Shown here: one piece after another, positions 21,296-32,778 of the stretch
Layout of the letters: each line of letters starts with the position of its first letter
Position numbering within the stretch: the first letter of the stretch is position 1
Source: Lycium barbarum
Taxonomy: Eukaryota > Streptophyta > Magnoliopsida > Solanales > Solanaceae
Length of the DNA: 64,000 bases
Assembly (NCBI RefSeq): GCF_019175385.1
Contig: NC_083348.1
Location: 1,379,001 to 1,443,000, forward strand
Direction: 5' to 3'
Program-made: the position numbers and the translations under genes
Notes under the pieces: generated by a model
What the model saw: the letters and a program-made list of their open reading frames with translations, nothing else
Databases searched by the model: none
What the model was told of the DNA's origin: nothing

Positions 21296-22245
21296 CACTT
21301 AGCCGTCGGGGCGCGATCGCTATGCCCGTGTATCGGAACTATATTTCTATTCGAGTGTTGGTGTTTAAGCTTAAAAATTGATGATCGGTGCACGCGGTTT
21401 TCACTTTAGTATTTTGTGCTTGAGGTCATCATTTTTAACTCAATCCGAGTATGTCACTTCTGGAAACGCTTTTTGCGATCAGGAGTTATTCATCTGATTC
21501 GCAATAACAGGGGGAGGGGGGACTTGGATTTTGGTGCTGATGAGGAAGACATCTCAACCTCATTTAATGGCACAAGGTTCAAGAAAACTGCATGCTTAGA
21601 GGTTTTAAAGGTCGTGTCGTGTGTTTGAAGCGGTTTTACGGAGCCGTATGGCTTCCAAGTTCAGTTTTTCCCCAAAATGTTTTGTTCTTTTAAGAGATAC
21701 CTCTTTGTTGAGTGCTCTGAAAAATAAGTGAGGATTCTTATTTCACTTTCCTCGGAGTTTACATGAACAAACTGCTTGATTAAAGTACAAAAAATCTTAG
21801 TAAGATACATGAGGGCGGGGAGAGCTAGGCAAGCACTAGCGTTCCTTTTCTCCTAGTAGTCACAGTCCTTGTGTGTTTGATCAGCTTGCTCGATACCCCT
21901 TCTCTCCCCCCCCCCCCCCTCCCCTATCTCGGTACTCATTTGTGAGGTACCAGGGATCCGAGTATTGGGTATGACAACATCTGATAGAGCTCTGTCCAGG
22001 TTTTTCGAATTTTGATTAAATGTGACACATTTTTGTGATGTTTTCTCTTTAAAAACCTTGCCAGTAAAAATTCTTTGGGACAAAACTTAGGTTAAGAAAA
22101 AGAGTGCAACACGTCTTCGGTCTTCCTTCCGTCAGTCAGGAGGTGGGGAAGCAGGTAGTTCCTCCCAGGGTGATTCCTGTCGTGGAGAGGAAGCAAGTTA
22201 GGGTAGAATAAATAATATATTTATACAATCATACATTTCCCCCTC
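21296..22245 (-). repeat. Tat element 3' LTR with polypurine tract
   Basis: On the minus strand, AGGGGGAAA (22236-22245 complement) is a polypurine tract. It is followed directly by TGTATGATTG, the LTR start at 22235. The LTR runs left for about 900 bp, with its far end uncertain near 21296. It contains TTTTTACTGGCAAGG, a conserved-looking stretch in Tat LTRs, and a C/G homopolymer at 21906-21918. The 5' LTR was not found. Confidence 0.6.
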
Positions 22246-22254
22246 ATCAAAGGT

Positions 22255-22500
22255 AGAATCTCTTGAGATGGCTGATGTTCCAGCTATTCTTTAACTCTTT
22301 TCCTTTCTCTTCCCTGATTCGGTAATATTCTTTACCCACAATCCCCATGATTTGGTATGGGCTTCCTAATTAGGCCCTAGCTTGCCTACATTGACGTCCC
22401 ATGTTGCGAGGGTGACCTTCCGGAGGACGTAGTCCCTAATTTTGAAATGCCTCAAGTTTGTTTTTCTGTTGAAATATCTTTCAACCTTATGCTATTGTGC
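22255..22500 (-). pseudogene. Tat integrase C-terminal (GPY/F-like) part
   Basis: Minus-strand translation shows RYFNRKTNLRHFKIRDYVLR and KVTLATWDVNVG. After frame breaks it shows a YQIMGIVGKEYYRI-like segment and LKNSWNISHLKRFY, the usual end of Tat integrases. It belongs with 31789-32773, from which the 9.1-kb element 2 separates it. Confidence 0.75.
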
Positions 22501-22648
22501 CATCATACGCACAAAAGCCATTTCTCTTCGTTCTTCAAGAAGTTCAACCAAACGGTCATCGCCTCATTGTTAGATTCTTCTGTGGTTTGAGTGTATTAGA
22601 TGCTTGGTTCCCCAATCTCTACAGGTATCAGGTCCTTGGCCCCGTACA

Positions 22649-25231
22649 TGTCACGACCCAACTAGAGGGCCATGACGGGTACCCGGAGCTAGCTACCGAG
22701 CACCACTTATCATGCTAGCTATCATACCCAACTTGAACAAATATAACTTCTCAGAGTAACACTAACTACGAAATGATCACTAACATCTCCCAAAAGCATG
22801 TGTATATATATGAGCCCACGAGGCTACAAAATGATGTACAGAGTATACACTAAAGAGATCATAGAACATCTACTAACCACACATATGTATCTACGAGCCT
22901 CTACTAGAGTACTGAAATCATAGGACGGGACAGGACCCCGCCATGCCCCAAATATATATACACAAAAGAATATACCAATAAGCGGCAACTTCGGAGTAGT
23001 GGAGTGCTCCTGTATGGCTACTGACAAAGCTCCTATGTCTCCGGACCACCTCCCTGTCTACTTGCGGGCATGAGCGCAACATCCATAAAAAAAAGGACAT
23101 CAGTACAAGCAATGTACTGAGTATGTAAGGCATGTATAACAACATAGTAAGGAAATAAGAGAGTATAAAATGCAGAGATAACCTGTAACTGATTGCCTCT
23201 TAAGGCGGAATCATGCATGCTAACTTTTATAAAAAACATCATTTCATATATACATATGCATAAGTAAGTTGCCTGAGTCATATATCATCATTAGCCCGCG
23301 TACGGGCCTCCCGCGTCCGGGGTAATCATCTCACACCGCCCACTAGTGGTGACTGCCCGGCCAACTAGGTCCGGTGTAATCATCATAGCCGCCCACTACA
23401 CCTAATGTAGCGGCGTCTGCCTGGCCAATTAGGCACGGTGAAATTATCATCATCATAGCCGCCCACTACACCCATCGTAGTGGTGTCTGCCCTGCTAACA
23501 AGGCACGGTGTATTCTCACATATACATAACATCAAGCATGCATGAGAGCTCAAATAAAAGCTATAACTCTATCGGAGGGATGTAAGGTCAGTAACCTCCG
23601 ATTACATTATGGAACAACCTTCGTCGCTATGTCTCACCTTGAAGGAACTAGTATCATAAGGTGAGATGGCCAACAATGAATAACATAAAGGAAATCGTGA
23701 AATAAGATCATTAAGCTCACAATAGCATCAATTCATAAACTTTGGACTCTCTAGAAATAGAATCATCATCATCATCATTATCATAAGGCACATCTCATTT
23801 CCTTCTAAGAAGAAGCTCTTAGGAATCTTTAACTTGCACCTTTTGGGATGTAAGAGGGTCATGGAAATGTAAAGAGGAAATCATAATATAGGAATCATGC
23901 CTTTGAAAGAAAGGGGTTAGCCTTACGTACCTTTTACGTCTCCTTAACGACTAAACATTCTCCTTCCAAGCTCACAACTCTACATTCAAGAGAATTCGTA
24001 CTAAATTAGATCATTTAAAACATACTTAAGTCTAACTAAAGCGACTAAGAGCTAACGAAAATTGGGTAGTATTTCCTTTGTTTCGACAACTTTCTTGATA
24101 TACTAAACAACTCCGAAACATCACTAGCAACACCCATAATATCCTAATCGATAGACTTCTTCAAGTTAAACATTGTTCAATCCTCAAAACTCCTTTTCAA
24201 AATCACTCATAACCACAATTTCAACACAACACTATATTAATTTACATATAATACTTCCTCAACATCCTTAGCATCATTCATAACAATATTATACTCATAG
24301 TATACTATGAATCATGACTGAAGTTAACTTACTAACTCAAAATATCATTATTTCCATATTTGAGCTCATACTCTACTCTCTTCTCTCATCCAAGTCATTC
24401 AACCACTCACATACTCTTAATAACATGGAATGGATGTAAAACTTACCCTTGATCATATAGGAATGAAATTTGAATGAGTATACTTCACTTGAGAAAAACC
24501 CCAACTTCAATACCAAAGGGAATCTTGACTTCCACAAACCCTAGTGAGCTTATCTACACTTGATTCTCTTGGGTCTTGGTGTTTAATCCTTGATTTCTCT
24601 TGGATTTGTGTTGATATGGTATGTGGAAATTTCTAGAGCTCTCAAGAGGTATCGAGAAGATAGGAAATGAATTAAATGATCATGAGTCATATATATATAT
24701 ATATAAAGGGAATAATCTGGAAAAAGTGACCCGATTGAGTTATACGGACACTTATACGGTCCGCATAATTTTATACGGTCTGTATAAGTGACCGTATAAT
24801 ACTACCAGGAACTAAACTTATCTGGACAGGTTATACGGACCCGTATAAAGTTATACGGACCGTATAAGTGGTCGTATTAACTCATATTTTTCAAAATTGT
24901 TCTCGTTGATTCGTTTGATCTCCAATCCTTATAGAATCTTCGTGGCACTTGTGTAACACTTCATTAATCATCTAAGGAGCTCTGTAACTTCTCCTCAAGA
25001 CATTAGTAAATAATCATTAACTCGATAGTTGCAAAAACCTCTCCATACACGGCTTATACTTTGCTTTTTTTGACGAACTTCGTCTCACCGATTCATATGA
25101 TTTTAAAATCTTGTCGTATACACTTTGAAGCTACTAAGTACTCTCCTTGGTGGCATAAGGGCCTCATGTTCACCTTAAGCTCACGTTAGACTATTCACAT
25201 CACAACAACACGACATTTCCGAGGTGTAACA
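22649..25231 (-). repeat. 3' LTR of element 2 (2583 bp, full length)
   Basis: Contains tandem CCGCCCACTA-led units at about 23337, 23390 and 23460, then an AT-rich body and a TTATACGG palindrome array. In the sense direction it starts TGTTACACCTCGG. Confidence 0.92.
24691..24878 (-). promoter_or_regulatory. TTATACGG palindrome array and TATA box, element 2 3' LTR
   Basis: Words TTATACGGTCCG, TTATACGGACCGTATAA and close variants recur at least six times in 24739-24878. On the minus strand the array is followed within about 40 bp by TTTATATATATATATAT (24691-24708), a TATA box. The palindrome differs from the CCGCTATAGCGG word of element 1 but stands in the same place. Confidence 0.65.
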
Positions 25232-25243
25232 CTCTTCCCCCGT
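25232..25243 (-). other. Polypurine tract, element 2
   Basis: The minus strand reads ACGGGGGAAGAG immediately before the 3' LTR start TGTTACACC. It would prime plus-strand DNA synthesis. Confidence 0.8.
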
Positions 25244-25439
25244 TAAGAACATTCGTCCTCGAATGTTAGGTTCTCGAGGATTCTATAAAAATTTCACCAG
25301 AGTTCCCCCTGTAATAGGGCACTACCATCCTATCACAATAACCCAAAATAACATCACCTCATAGGGCTACAATACAACAATAAGAAACATGGCCACACAC
25401 GACCCAAAAGCATTAAATACTTGGGGACAATGGCGTCTC

Positions 25440-26625
25440 GTCTTGAACCTCTTCTAGGAATGGAAATAAGTGGGAATACTTAGACTTCACATCTTCTTTT
25501 GCTTCTCAAGGCATCTCTCTCTATTATTATTTCTCTACAGAACCTTAACTGAAGCTACGTCTTTAGTTCTGAGCTTCCGCACTTACCTATCTAATATGGC
25601 AATGGGTACTTCCTCATAAGCTAATTTCTCAGTAATTTTGACATCATCTATAGGCACGATTCTGGAAGGATCTCCAACACACTTACGGAGCATCGACACA
25701 TGGAAAACTAGGTGAACTGACTCAAGTTCAGAAGGTAAATCTAGCTCATAAGCCACTTGGCTCACCTTGCGTATAATCTTGTAAGGTTCGATATACTGGG
25801 GACTAAGCTTGCCCTTCTTACCGAATCTCATTATGCCCTTCATTAGTGACACTTTCAGGAATACCCAATCATTAACTTGGAATTCCAAATCTCGTCGACG
25901 GTTGTCCGCATAAGATTTCTGGAGACTCTAGGCTATCAACAATCAATCTCGGATAAGCTTGATCTTGTCCAACGCTTTCTGAATCAATTCTGGACCTGTT
26001 AGTTGTGTCTCTCCTATTTCAAACCATCCAATTGGCAATCTACACTTCCTTCCGTATAGAGCTTCATACGGGGTCATCTGGTTACTGGAATGATAGTTGT
26101 TGTTATATGCAAGTTCAATAAGTGGAAAATGATCATCCCAATTACCTCTGAAATCTAATACACATGCTTGCAACATATCTTCCAAGGTCTGAATAGTGCG
26201 TTCAGCTTGTCCTTCGGTCTGTGGATGAAATGCTGTGATGAGCCTTACTTGAGTTCCCAAACCTTCTTGAAAGGACTTCCAGAATTAGCTGTAAATTGTG
26301 CTCCTCTATCTGTGATAATAGATACTGGAACACCATGAAGTCGCACTACCTCTTTAAGATACATGTTTGCCTAATATGTAGTTCTAACAGGAAGAAAATG
26401 GGCTGATTTTGTGAGTCTATCAACAATTACCTATATGAAGTCATACTTACGCCGGGATAAGGTAAACCTACAATAAAATTCATTTTGATCACCTCCCATT
26501 TCCAGGTTGGAATTTCCATAGCTTGCAACAATCCTGCTGGCTTTTGATGCTCGATTTTCAATTGTTGGCAATTTGGGCATTGAGCTACAAACTCTTCTAT
26601 ATCCTTCTTCATTCCATCCTATCAA
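25440..26625 (-). pseudogene. Element 2 integrase and chromodomain
   Basis: The zinc region shows FVAQCPNCQQLKIEHQKP. The core is broken by stops but keeps VDRLTKSAHFLPVRT, ITDRGAQFTA and GQAERTIQTLEDMLQ, the positions of the D, D and E catalytic residues. YNNNYHSSNQMTPYEALYG, IEPYKIIRKVSQVAYELDLP and HLVFHVSMLRK follow. The tail AILDR then reads VRKLRTKDVASVKVLWRN with a frame break, a chromodomain relic. Frame changes near 25900, 26270 and 26430 inactivate it. Unlike element 1 the catalytic core is still present. Confidence 0.87.
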
Positions 26626-27300
26626 TGCATTAACTTAAGATCATGATACATCTTTGTCACTCTTGGATGGACAAAATAACGGGAGTAATGAGCTTCTTCT
26701 AAAATCTGATGGCGTAATCCCGCAGCATCCGGAACACACAACCTACTTCGATACCTAAGAACCCTATCTGCAGAAATTTCAAATGGTGACTTCTCCTTTT
26801 GGGGAAGTGTATCTCTGTAATGACGTAACTTGGAATCTTCATATTGGCGCCTTTTCACCTCCATGTCTAGTGATGAAACAGCTGGGTTATGAATAGCAAC
26901 TCTTATATTGGCAGAGTCCATTAAGCGGGCCCCTAGGCTAGTTGGCTGGTACAGCTCACGGACTAATTCTTTCTTCCCCGGCTGAACATCACATAGACTG
27001 CCCATAGATTTACAGCCGAGAGCATCGGCCACTACATTTGCCTTCCCTGGATAATACAAGGTACTCACATCATAATTTTTTAATAGCTCTAAACATCGCC
27101 TCTACCATAAATTCAACTCCTTCTGCTTGAAAATATACTGGAGACTCTTGTGATCTGTATAAATATCAACATGAACACCATACAAATAATGTCTCTATAT
27201 CTTTAGTGCATGAATAACCGCATCTAATTCAAGGTCATGGGTCGGATAATTCTTCTCATGTTTCCGCAACTGCCTGGAAGCAAGGCAATAACCTTACCAT
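26622..27300 (-). pseudogene. Element 2 RNase H and integrase zinc region
   Basis: Includes LYYPGKANVVADALGCKS (end of RNase H), a linker, and HYSRYFVHPRVTKMYHDLK (start of the integrase zinc region). The upstream half in 27070-27300 carries [23 protein letters not shown] text in another frame. The catalytic aspartate in [12 protein letters not shown] is encoded at about 27325, at the end of the RT piece. Confidence 0.83.
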
Positions 27301-27301
27301 G

Positions 27302-28261
27302 CTACATCAACACACAGCCCAACCCAACACCGGAGGCATCACAATAAACAACATAGCCTTGTGATCCTTCTGGAAGTGTCAGAACTGGGGCTGAAGTTAA
27401 TCTATCCTTCAATTCTTGGAAACTGCGTTCACAAGTATCGGTCCATTGAAATTTTGCTGACATCTGTGTTAGCTTCGTCAATGGTGCCGAAATAGAAGAA
27501 AATCCTTCTACAAACCTTCTATAATAACCTGCTAATCCCAGAAAGCTATGGACCTCTGTCGGTATTGTAGGTCTTGGCCAAGTCTTTACAGCATCAATCT
27601 TTTGAGTATCTATTTGAATACCATCGGCTGAAATAATATGGCTCAGAAAAGTTATAGAAATCAGCCAGAACTCACATTTTGAAAATTTGGCATATAATTT
27701 ACGAGTCCAAAGAATCCTAAGGACAGTGTGTAAATGGTCCGCATGCTCTGCTTTTGACCGAGAGTATACCATAATGTCATCAATAAACACAATCACAAAT
27801 AGATCTAGGAAAGGCCTGAACATATTATTCATCAAATTCATAAATATTGCCGGGGCGTTAGTCAAGCCAAACGACATTACCCGAAATTCATAATGACCAC
27901 ATCTGGTTCTAAAAGCCATTTTCAGAATGTCTTCTTCCTTGACTCTTACTTGGTACTATCTTGATCTTAGATCTATCTTTGAAAATCACCTAGCACCCTG
28001 CAATTGATCAAACAAATCGTCGATTCTAGGGAGTGGATATTTATTCTTTATCGTCACCTTGTTTAATTGCCTATAGTAAATGCACATTCGCAAAGAACCA
28101 TCTTTCTTTCTTATGAACAAGACAGGTGCTCCCCATGGCGATGAACTGGGTCTCATGAATCCCTTCCCGAGCAAATCCTTCAGTTGTGCCTTTAGCTCTT
28201 TCAATTCTGCAGGAGCCATTCTGTAAGGAGGAATAGATATGGGTTCAATATCTGGCAGCAC
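27302..28261 (-). pseudogene. Element 2 reverse transcriptase
   Basis: Two pieces in one frame: [17 protein letters not shown] through FDQLQGAR (stop near 27986), then [35 protein letters not shown] (catalytic FIDD) and [19 protein letters not shown]. The second part of the palm with the first catalytic aspartate (SKIDLRSRY region) lies across the broken stretch 27920-27985. It runs into RNase H with [17 protein letters not shown]. Confidence 0.9.
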
Positions 28262-28551
28262 ATCAATATCTCCCGTTCTAGTGGAAGACCTGGAAGTTCA
28301 TCTGGAAATACATCTGGGAACTCATTTACTACCGGGACGGATTGAAAAGTTGGCGGTTTTGCTTCAATGTGATGAACTCAGACTAAATGATAAATATAGC
28401 CCTTAGCAATCATCTTCCTCGCTTTGAGATAGGAAATAAACCTACCTCTTAGAGATGTTGTGTTACCTTTCCATTCAAGCATTGGTTTTCCCGAAAATTG
28501 GAACCGAACTATTTTTGTTCTACAGTCCACATTGGCCTAACAAGAAGCCAA

Positions 28552-30033
28552 TTAATCCATGACCATAATAACCTCGAAATCTAACATTTCCAGCTCAATC
28601 AAATCAGCTATAGTCTGACGATCACATACCACAATCATACAACTCCTATATACACGTCTGGCTATTACCGGGTCGCCAACAGGGGTAGACACCTCAAAAG
28701 GTTTAATTGGCTCCGGTTTAACCCTAATACGATCAACAATATACAGAGTAATATATGACAAAGTAGAACCCGAGTCAATCAATGCATAAACATCATAGAA
28801 GGATACTGATAATATACCTGTGACAACATCAGGGGAGGACTCAAGATCCTGTCGCCCGGCCAATGCATAAATACGGGGCTGAGGGACACTTGAACTGGGT
28901 GCTCCCTCTCTGCCCTTGCCATGGCCTGCTGGAATCTGGGAAGTCTGCCTTACAGGGCGCACGGACGAAGAAGAACCAACTACTGATCCTGTGGGCTGAG
29001 CCCTACCTCTACCACTCATCGAGGGACAGTCACGCATCATGTGCCCAATCTCACCGCAGGCATAACAAGCATCTGAGCCTCGGCGACACAAACCCGAATG
29101 TAATCTACCAAACTGGCTGCATCATGGTACTGGTGGTCTTCTCCGAATGGGATCACCTCCAAACTGAGGACTCGAAACTCTCAAACTCTGACCCGGTCCA
29201 GAATAAATGGGAGGGGGGTCAAATCTCCTGCCCGCAAATCGAGGAGGTGCACTAGCTGCGGACTGGCTTGAATATCTGGAATACTGTTGCCTCTGACCCC
29301 CTCTATACTCACTACAAGCATAGGCAGATCTAGCCCTCTTACTATGCCCTCTATCAATATCGCGCTCACCCCTCTGCGACTGCTGCTGCTCTTCCAAATT
29401 CTGTGCATGGGCCTAAATACAAGAGATGTCCATCCCTTCTTGAAGTGAAGCTGTCAAGAAATCTTTGATCAAATGTGGCCCTAAGGCATTCACAAATCGA
29501 TGCACTCGGTCTCCCATATCAACTACTATAGTCGGAGCATACCTATCCAATGAATTAAAACGGAGACTATACTCCTCGGCACTCATACTTTCTTGCTTTA
29601 TATTTAAAAACCTGCCAGCTCGGGCTCGATGGACCTCAGGTGGCAAATAATGGCGGATGAAAACATCTACAGACTCCTGCCATACCGGGGGAGGTACATT
29701 TTCCCCTTTCGAAGAAATCTAGTTATTATACCAAAGGACGGCTACATCCCACAATCTATAGGACGCTAACTCCACTGACTTAGTATCAGACGTATGTATT
29801 ATTCTCAGCGTCCTCAGCATCTCATCTATAAAGCCCTGTGGGTCTTCATCCGGCTTTGACCTGAAAAATTCTGGAGGATTCAAACTCATAAAATCATGGG
29901 CCCTTGCACTAACTGCTTTACCACCTGGACCCGCACTCTGCCGCTGAGTTTGAGCAGCAACTAGCTGGGTCAATAACTGAATAGTCTCGGTCATCTGCTG
30001 GCCCGAAGCACCCGATGGAGAGACTGGAGACAC
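28552..30033 (-). pseudogene. Element 2 gag and protease
   Basis: One frame with stops at about 29719, 29413 and 29122. Gag begins before MTETIQLLTQLVAAQTQ, has NPPEFFRSKPDEDPQGFID and YSLRFNSLDRYA. A glutamine/serine-rich part follows, then the CCHC knuckle CYACGEIGHMMRDC near 29055. Protease follows with YALIDSGSTLSYIT (canonical D-S-G) and FEVIMVMD, where the second conserved aspartate-leucine region should be. Gag and protease in one frame is normal for Tekay-like elements. Confidence 0.88.
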
Positions 30034-30405
30034 TGGAGCTGGAGTGGAGACCCCTTCATGCTCCTCTACAATAGGCAGAGTGTAAGAGGTATGAGATGGA
30101 GCCTCATTATGGGACTCACCCTTTTCTATATTTACGGTGGCTCCTGTTCAATCCGCCTTCCTATCGCAGTCTTTCCCTTCTAGGCGGTTGTTGCTTTCCT
30201 TTTCATTGGCATTGCTAAAATCATAACGTACAATTAGGAAAAAGAGAAATCTTACATTATAGCTCTATCGCACGATCTATGAAGACGAAAGGCGGTCATT
30301 ATTCCTGAATGCCCCGCAGCCTCTTTCTTATAAGTGTGGCGCGCTTCACACCCATAAATAAGACTCTACTGGACACGGCTCGTAGACACACCCTAGGACA
30401 GAACT

Positions 30406-30417
30406 GCTCTGATACCA
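30406..30417 (-). other. tRNA-iMet primer-binding site, element 2
   Basis: The minus strand reads TGGTATCAGAGC, a perfect match to the complement of the initiator methionine tRNA 3' end, four bases inside the 5' LTR. Confidence 0.92.
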
Positions 30418-30421
30418 ATTT

Positions 30422-31783
30422 TGTCATGACCCAACTAGAGGGTCATGACGGGTACCCGGAGCTGGCTACCGAGCACCACTTATCATGCTAGCTATCATAC
30501 CTACCCTGAATAAATATAACTTCTCAGAGTAAAACTGACTATGAAATGATCACTAATATCTCCCAAAAGCATGCGTATATACATGAGCCCACGAGGCCAC
30601 AAAATGATGTACAGTGTATACACTAAAGAGATCATAGAACATCTACTACCCACACATATGTATCTACGAGCCTTTACTAGAGTACTAAAACCATAGGACG
30701 GGATAAGACCCCACCATGCCCCAAATATATATACACAAAAGAATATACCAATAAGTGGCAACTCCGGAGTAGTGGAGTGCTCCTGTATGGCTGTCTGGAA
30801 AGATCCTATGTATCCGGACCACCTCCCTGTCTACCTACGGGAACGCGTCCATAAAAGAAAGGACGTCAGTACGAAAAATGTACTGAGTATGTAAGGCATG
30901 TATAACTACATAGTAAGGAAATAAAAGAGCATAAAATCCAGAGATAACCTGTAACTAATTGCCTCTTAAGGCGGAATCATGCATGCTAACTTTTATAAAA
31001 AAAAACATCATTTCATATATACATATGCATAAGTAAGCTGCCTGAGTCATATATCATCATTATCTCGCATCCAGGCCTCCTACGTCCGGGGTAATCATCT
31101 CATGTCGCCCACTAGTGGTGACTGCCCAGCCAACTAGGTCTGGTGTAATCATCATAGCCGCCCACTACACCCGGTGTAGCGGTATCTGTCCGGCCAATTT
31201 GTCATGGTGAAATCATCTTCATCATCATCATGGATCATATATATATAAAGGGAAAAATCTGGAAAAAGTGACCCGATTGAGTTACACGGACACTTATACG
31301 GTCCGTATAACTTTATACGGTCCGTATAAGTGACCATATAATACTATCAGGAACTAACCTTCTCTGGACAAGTTATATGAACCCTTATACAGACCGTATA
31401 AAGTTATACGAACCGTATAAGTGGTCGTATAACTCATATTTTCCAAAATTGTTCTCGTTGATTCGTTTGATCTCCAATCCTTATAGAATCTTCTTGGCAC
31501 TTGTTTAACACTTCATTAACCATCTAAGGAGCTCTATAACTTCTCCTCAAGACATTAGTAAATAATCATTAACTCGATAGTTGCAAAAACCTCTCCATAC
31601 ACGGCTTATACTTTTCTTCCTTCGACGAACTTAGTCTCACCGAATCATATGACTTTAAAATCTTGTCGTATACACTTTAAAGCTACTAAGTACTCTCCTT
31701 GGTGTAATAAGGGCCTCATGTTCACCTTAAGCTCACGATAGTCTATTCACAGCACAACAACATGAAATTTCAGAGGTGTAACA
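30422..31783 (-). repeat. 5' LTR of element 2 (1362 bp, internally deleted)
   Basis: Matches both ends of 22649-25231 but lacks its middle. The junction lies in an ATC-repeat near 31217-31235, where CATCATCATCATGG runs straight into the TATA region at 31237. The TTATACGG array (31282-31430) is kept, including the near-palindrome TTATACGGTCCGTATAA at 31294-31310. Confidence 0.9.
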
Positions 31784-31788
31784 GTACA

Positions 31789-32773
31789 CCAGGGAGAATG
31801 GGGTTTCGCCCATGCTTGTTTTAGTAGTAGTTCTATATTCCCACAGCACCCCAATTCTTATGGCCATTTTCCCTTAGCGTCTTCCAGCTTTTTCTTAATA
31901 TTTTGAATTAGGATCTTATTGGTTGATTCTGCCTATCCGTTTGCACATGGATGGTATAGGGAAGATGCTATTCCTTTGATTTTCAACCCTTCTAGGAATT
32001 CGGTGATCTGTGCCCCCACAAACTGAGGACCGTTGTCATAAGCTATCTCTTTTAGCACCCATAAAATGCATATGATGTGATCCCAGATAAAGTCGATCAC
32101 TTCTTTCTCCCAGATTTTCGCGAAAGCCTTTGTCTCTACCCACTTCGTGAAATAATTCATCAGCACTAGAAAGAACCTTACATTTCCCATGGCCCCTTGT
32201 AACGGGCCTACGATGTGCATCCCCTATTTTAAGAAGGGCCATGGGGCCACTATTGAATGAAGTAGTTCGGCGATTTGATGAATCATTGTAGAGTGCCATT
32301 AGCATCTATCGCATTTTAAATGAAGGCTTTAGCATCTCCCTCCATTCGGGACCAGTAATATCCGGCCCTCATTATTTTCCTGACTAGCGACTTTTAACTA
32401 GCGTGGTACTCGCAGCTGCCTTCGTGTACTTCTCTTATAATGTACTCTGCTTCTGCAAGCCCTAAACATTTGGCCAGGGGCCCCAGTATGACCTGCGGTA
32501 TAATTCCCCTTCATGCATGCAATACTGTGTTGCTTTGACTCTTAGAGCTCTTGCAGCTTTGGCATCTTTCGAGAGAGTCCTATTCTACATATAATTCATT
32601 ATTTCGCTCCGCCCGTCCCACGATAAGCTAGTGGCATTTACCTCATGTATGGAAGGACTTAGGATGGAGTGTAAGAGGTGTGCCACAGAGTCTGATTCCA
32701 TTACCGTTATGTCAGTTGAGTAACCAAGGTTTGCCAAGGCATCAGCTTCAATGTTCATCTCTCGAGGGATTTG
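31789..32773 (-). pseudogene. Tat RNase H end and integrase
   Basis: From right to left: ITQIPREMNIEADALANLG (end of RNase H with its last Asp); after frame breaks, a zinc region with RKIMRAGYYWSRMEGDAKAF; then HIVGPLQGAMGNVRFFLVLM, FTKWVETKAFAK and AYDNGPQFVGAQITEFLEGLK (second catalytic Asp). The frame ends at SSLYHPCANG followed by a stop, just before the catalytic Glu. The first catalytic position appears as LMNYFTKWVE, with Asn in place of the usual Asp, a likely inactivating change. GPY/F text continues at 22255-22500. Confidence 0.83.
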
Positions 32774-32778
32774 GGTGA

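Larger units (their letters stand above)
22649..31783 (-). mobile_element. Tekay/Del-like chromovirus, element 2, with TSD GTACA
   Basis: LTRs begin TGTCA(C/T)GACCCAACTAGAGG and end GAGGTGTAACA. GTACA is duplicated at 22644-22648 and 31784-31788. Order on the minus strand: 5' LTR (30422-31783), primer site, gag with zinc knuckle, protease, RT, RNase H, integrase, degenerate chromodomain, polypurine tract, 3' LTR (22649-25231). It is a different family from element 1. The two LTRs differ by about 1.2 kb because of an internal deletion. All frames are broken. Confidence 0.93.

Noticed and set aside
21416..21628. 70-codon plus-strand frame near the Tat 3' LTR
   Set aside because: It lies within LTR-like sequence on the opposite strand and has no recognisable motif.
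22824..23281. Minus-strand frames of 67-82 codons in the element 2 LTR, with partial copies near 30501-30761
   Set aside because: They lie in LTR sequence with no conserved domain and are broken differently in the other LTR.
30406..30417. Possible tRNA gene from TGGTATCAGAGC
   Set aside because: It is a 12-base primer-binding complement beside an LTR. No cloverleaf surrounds it.
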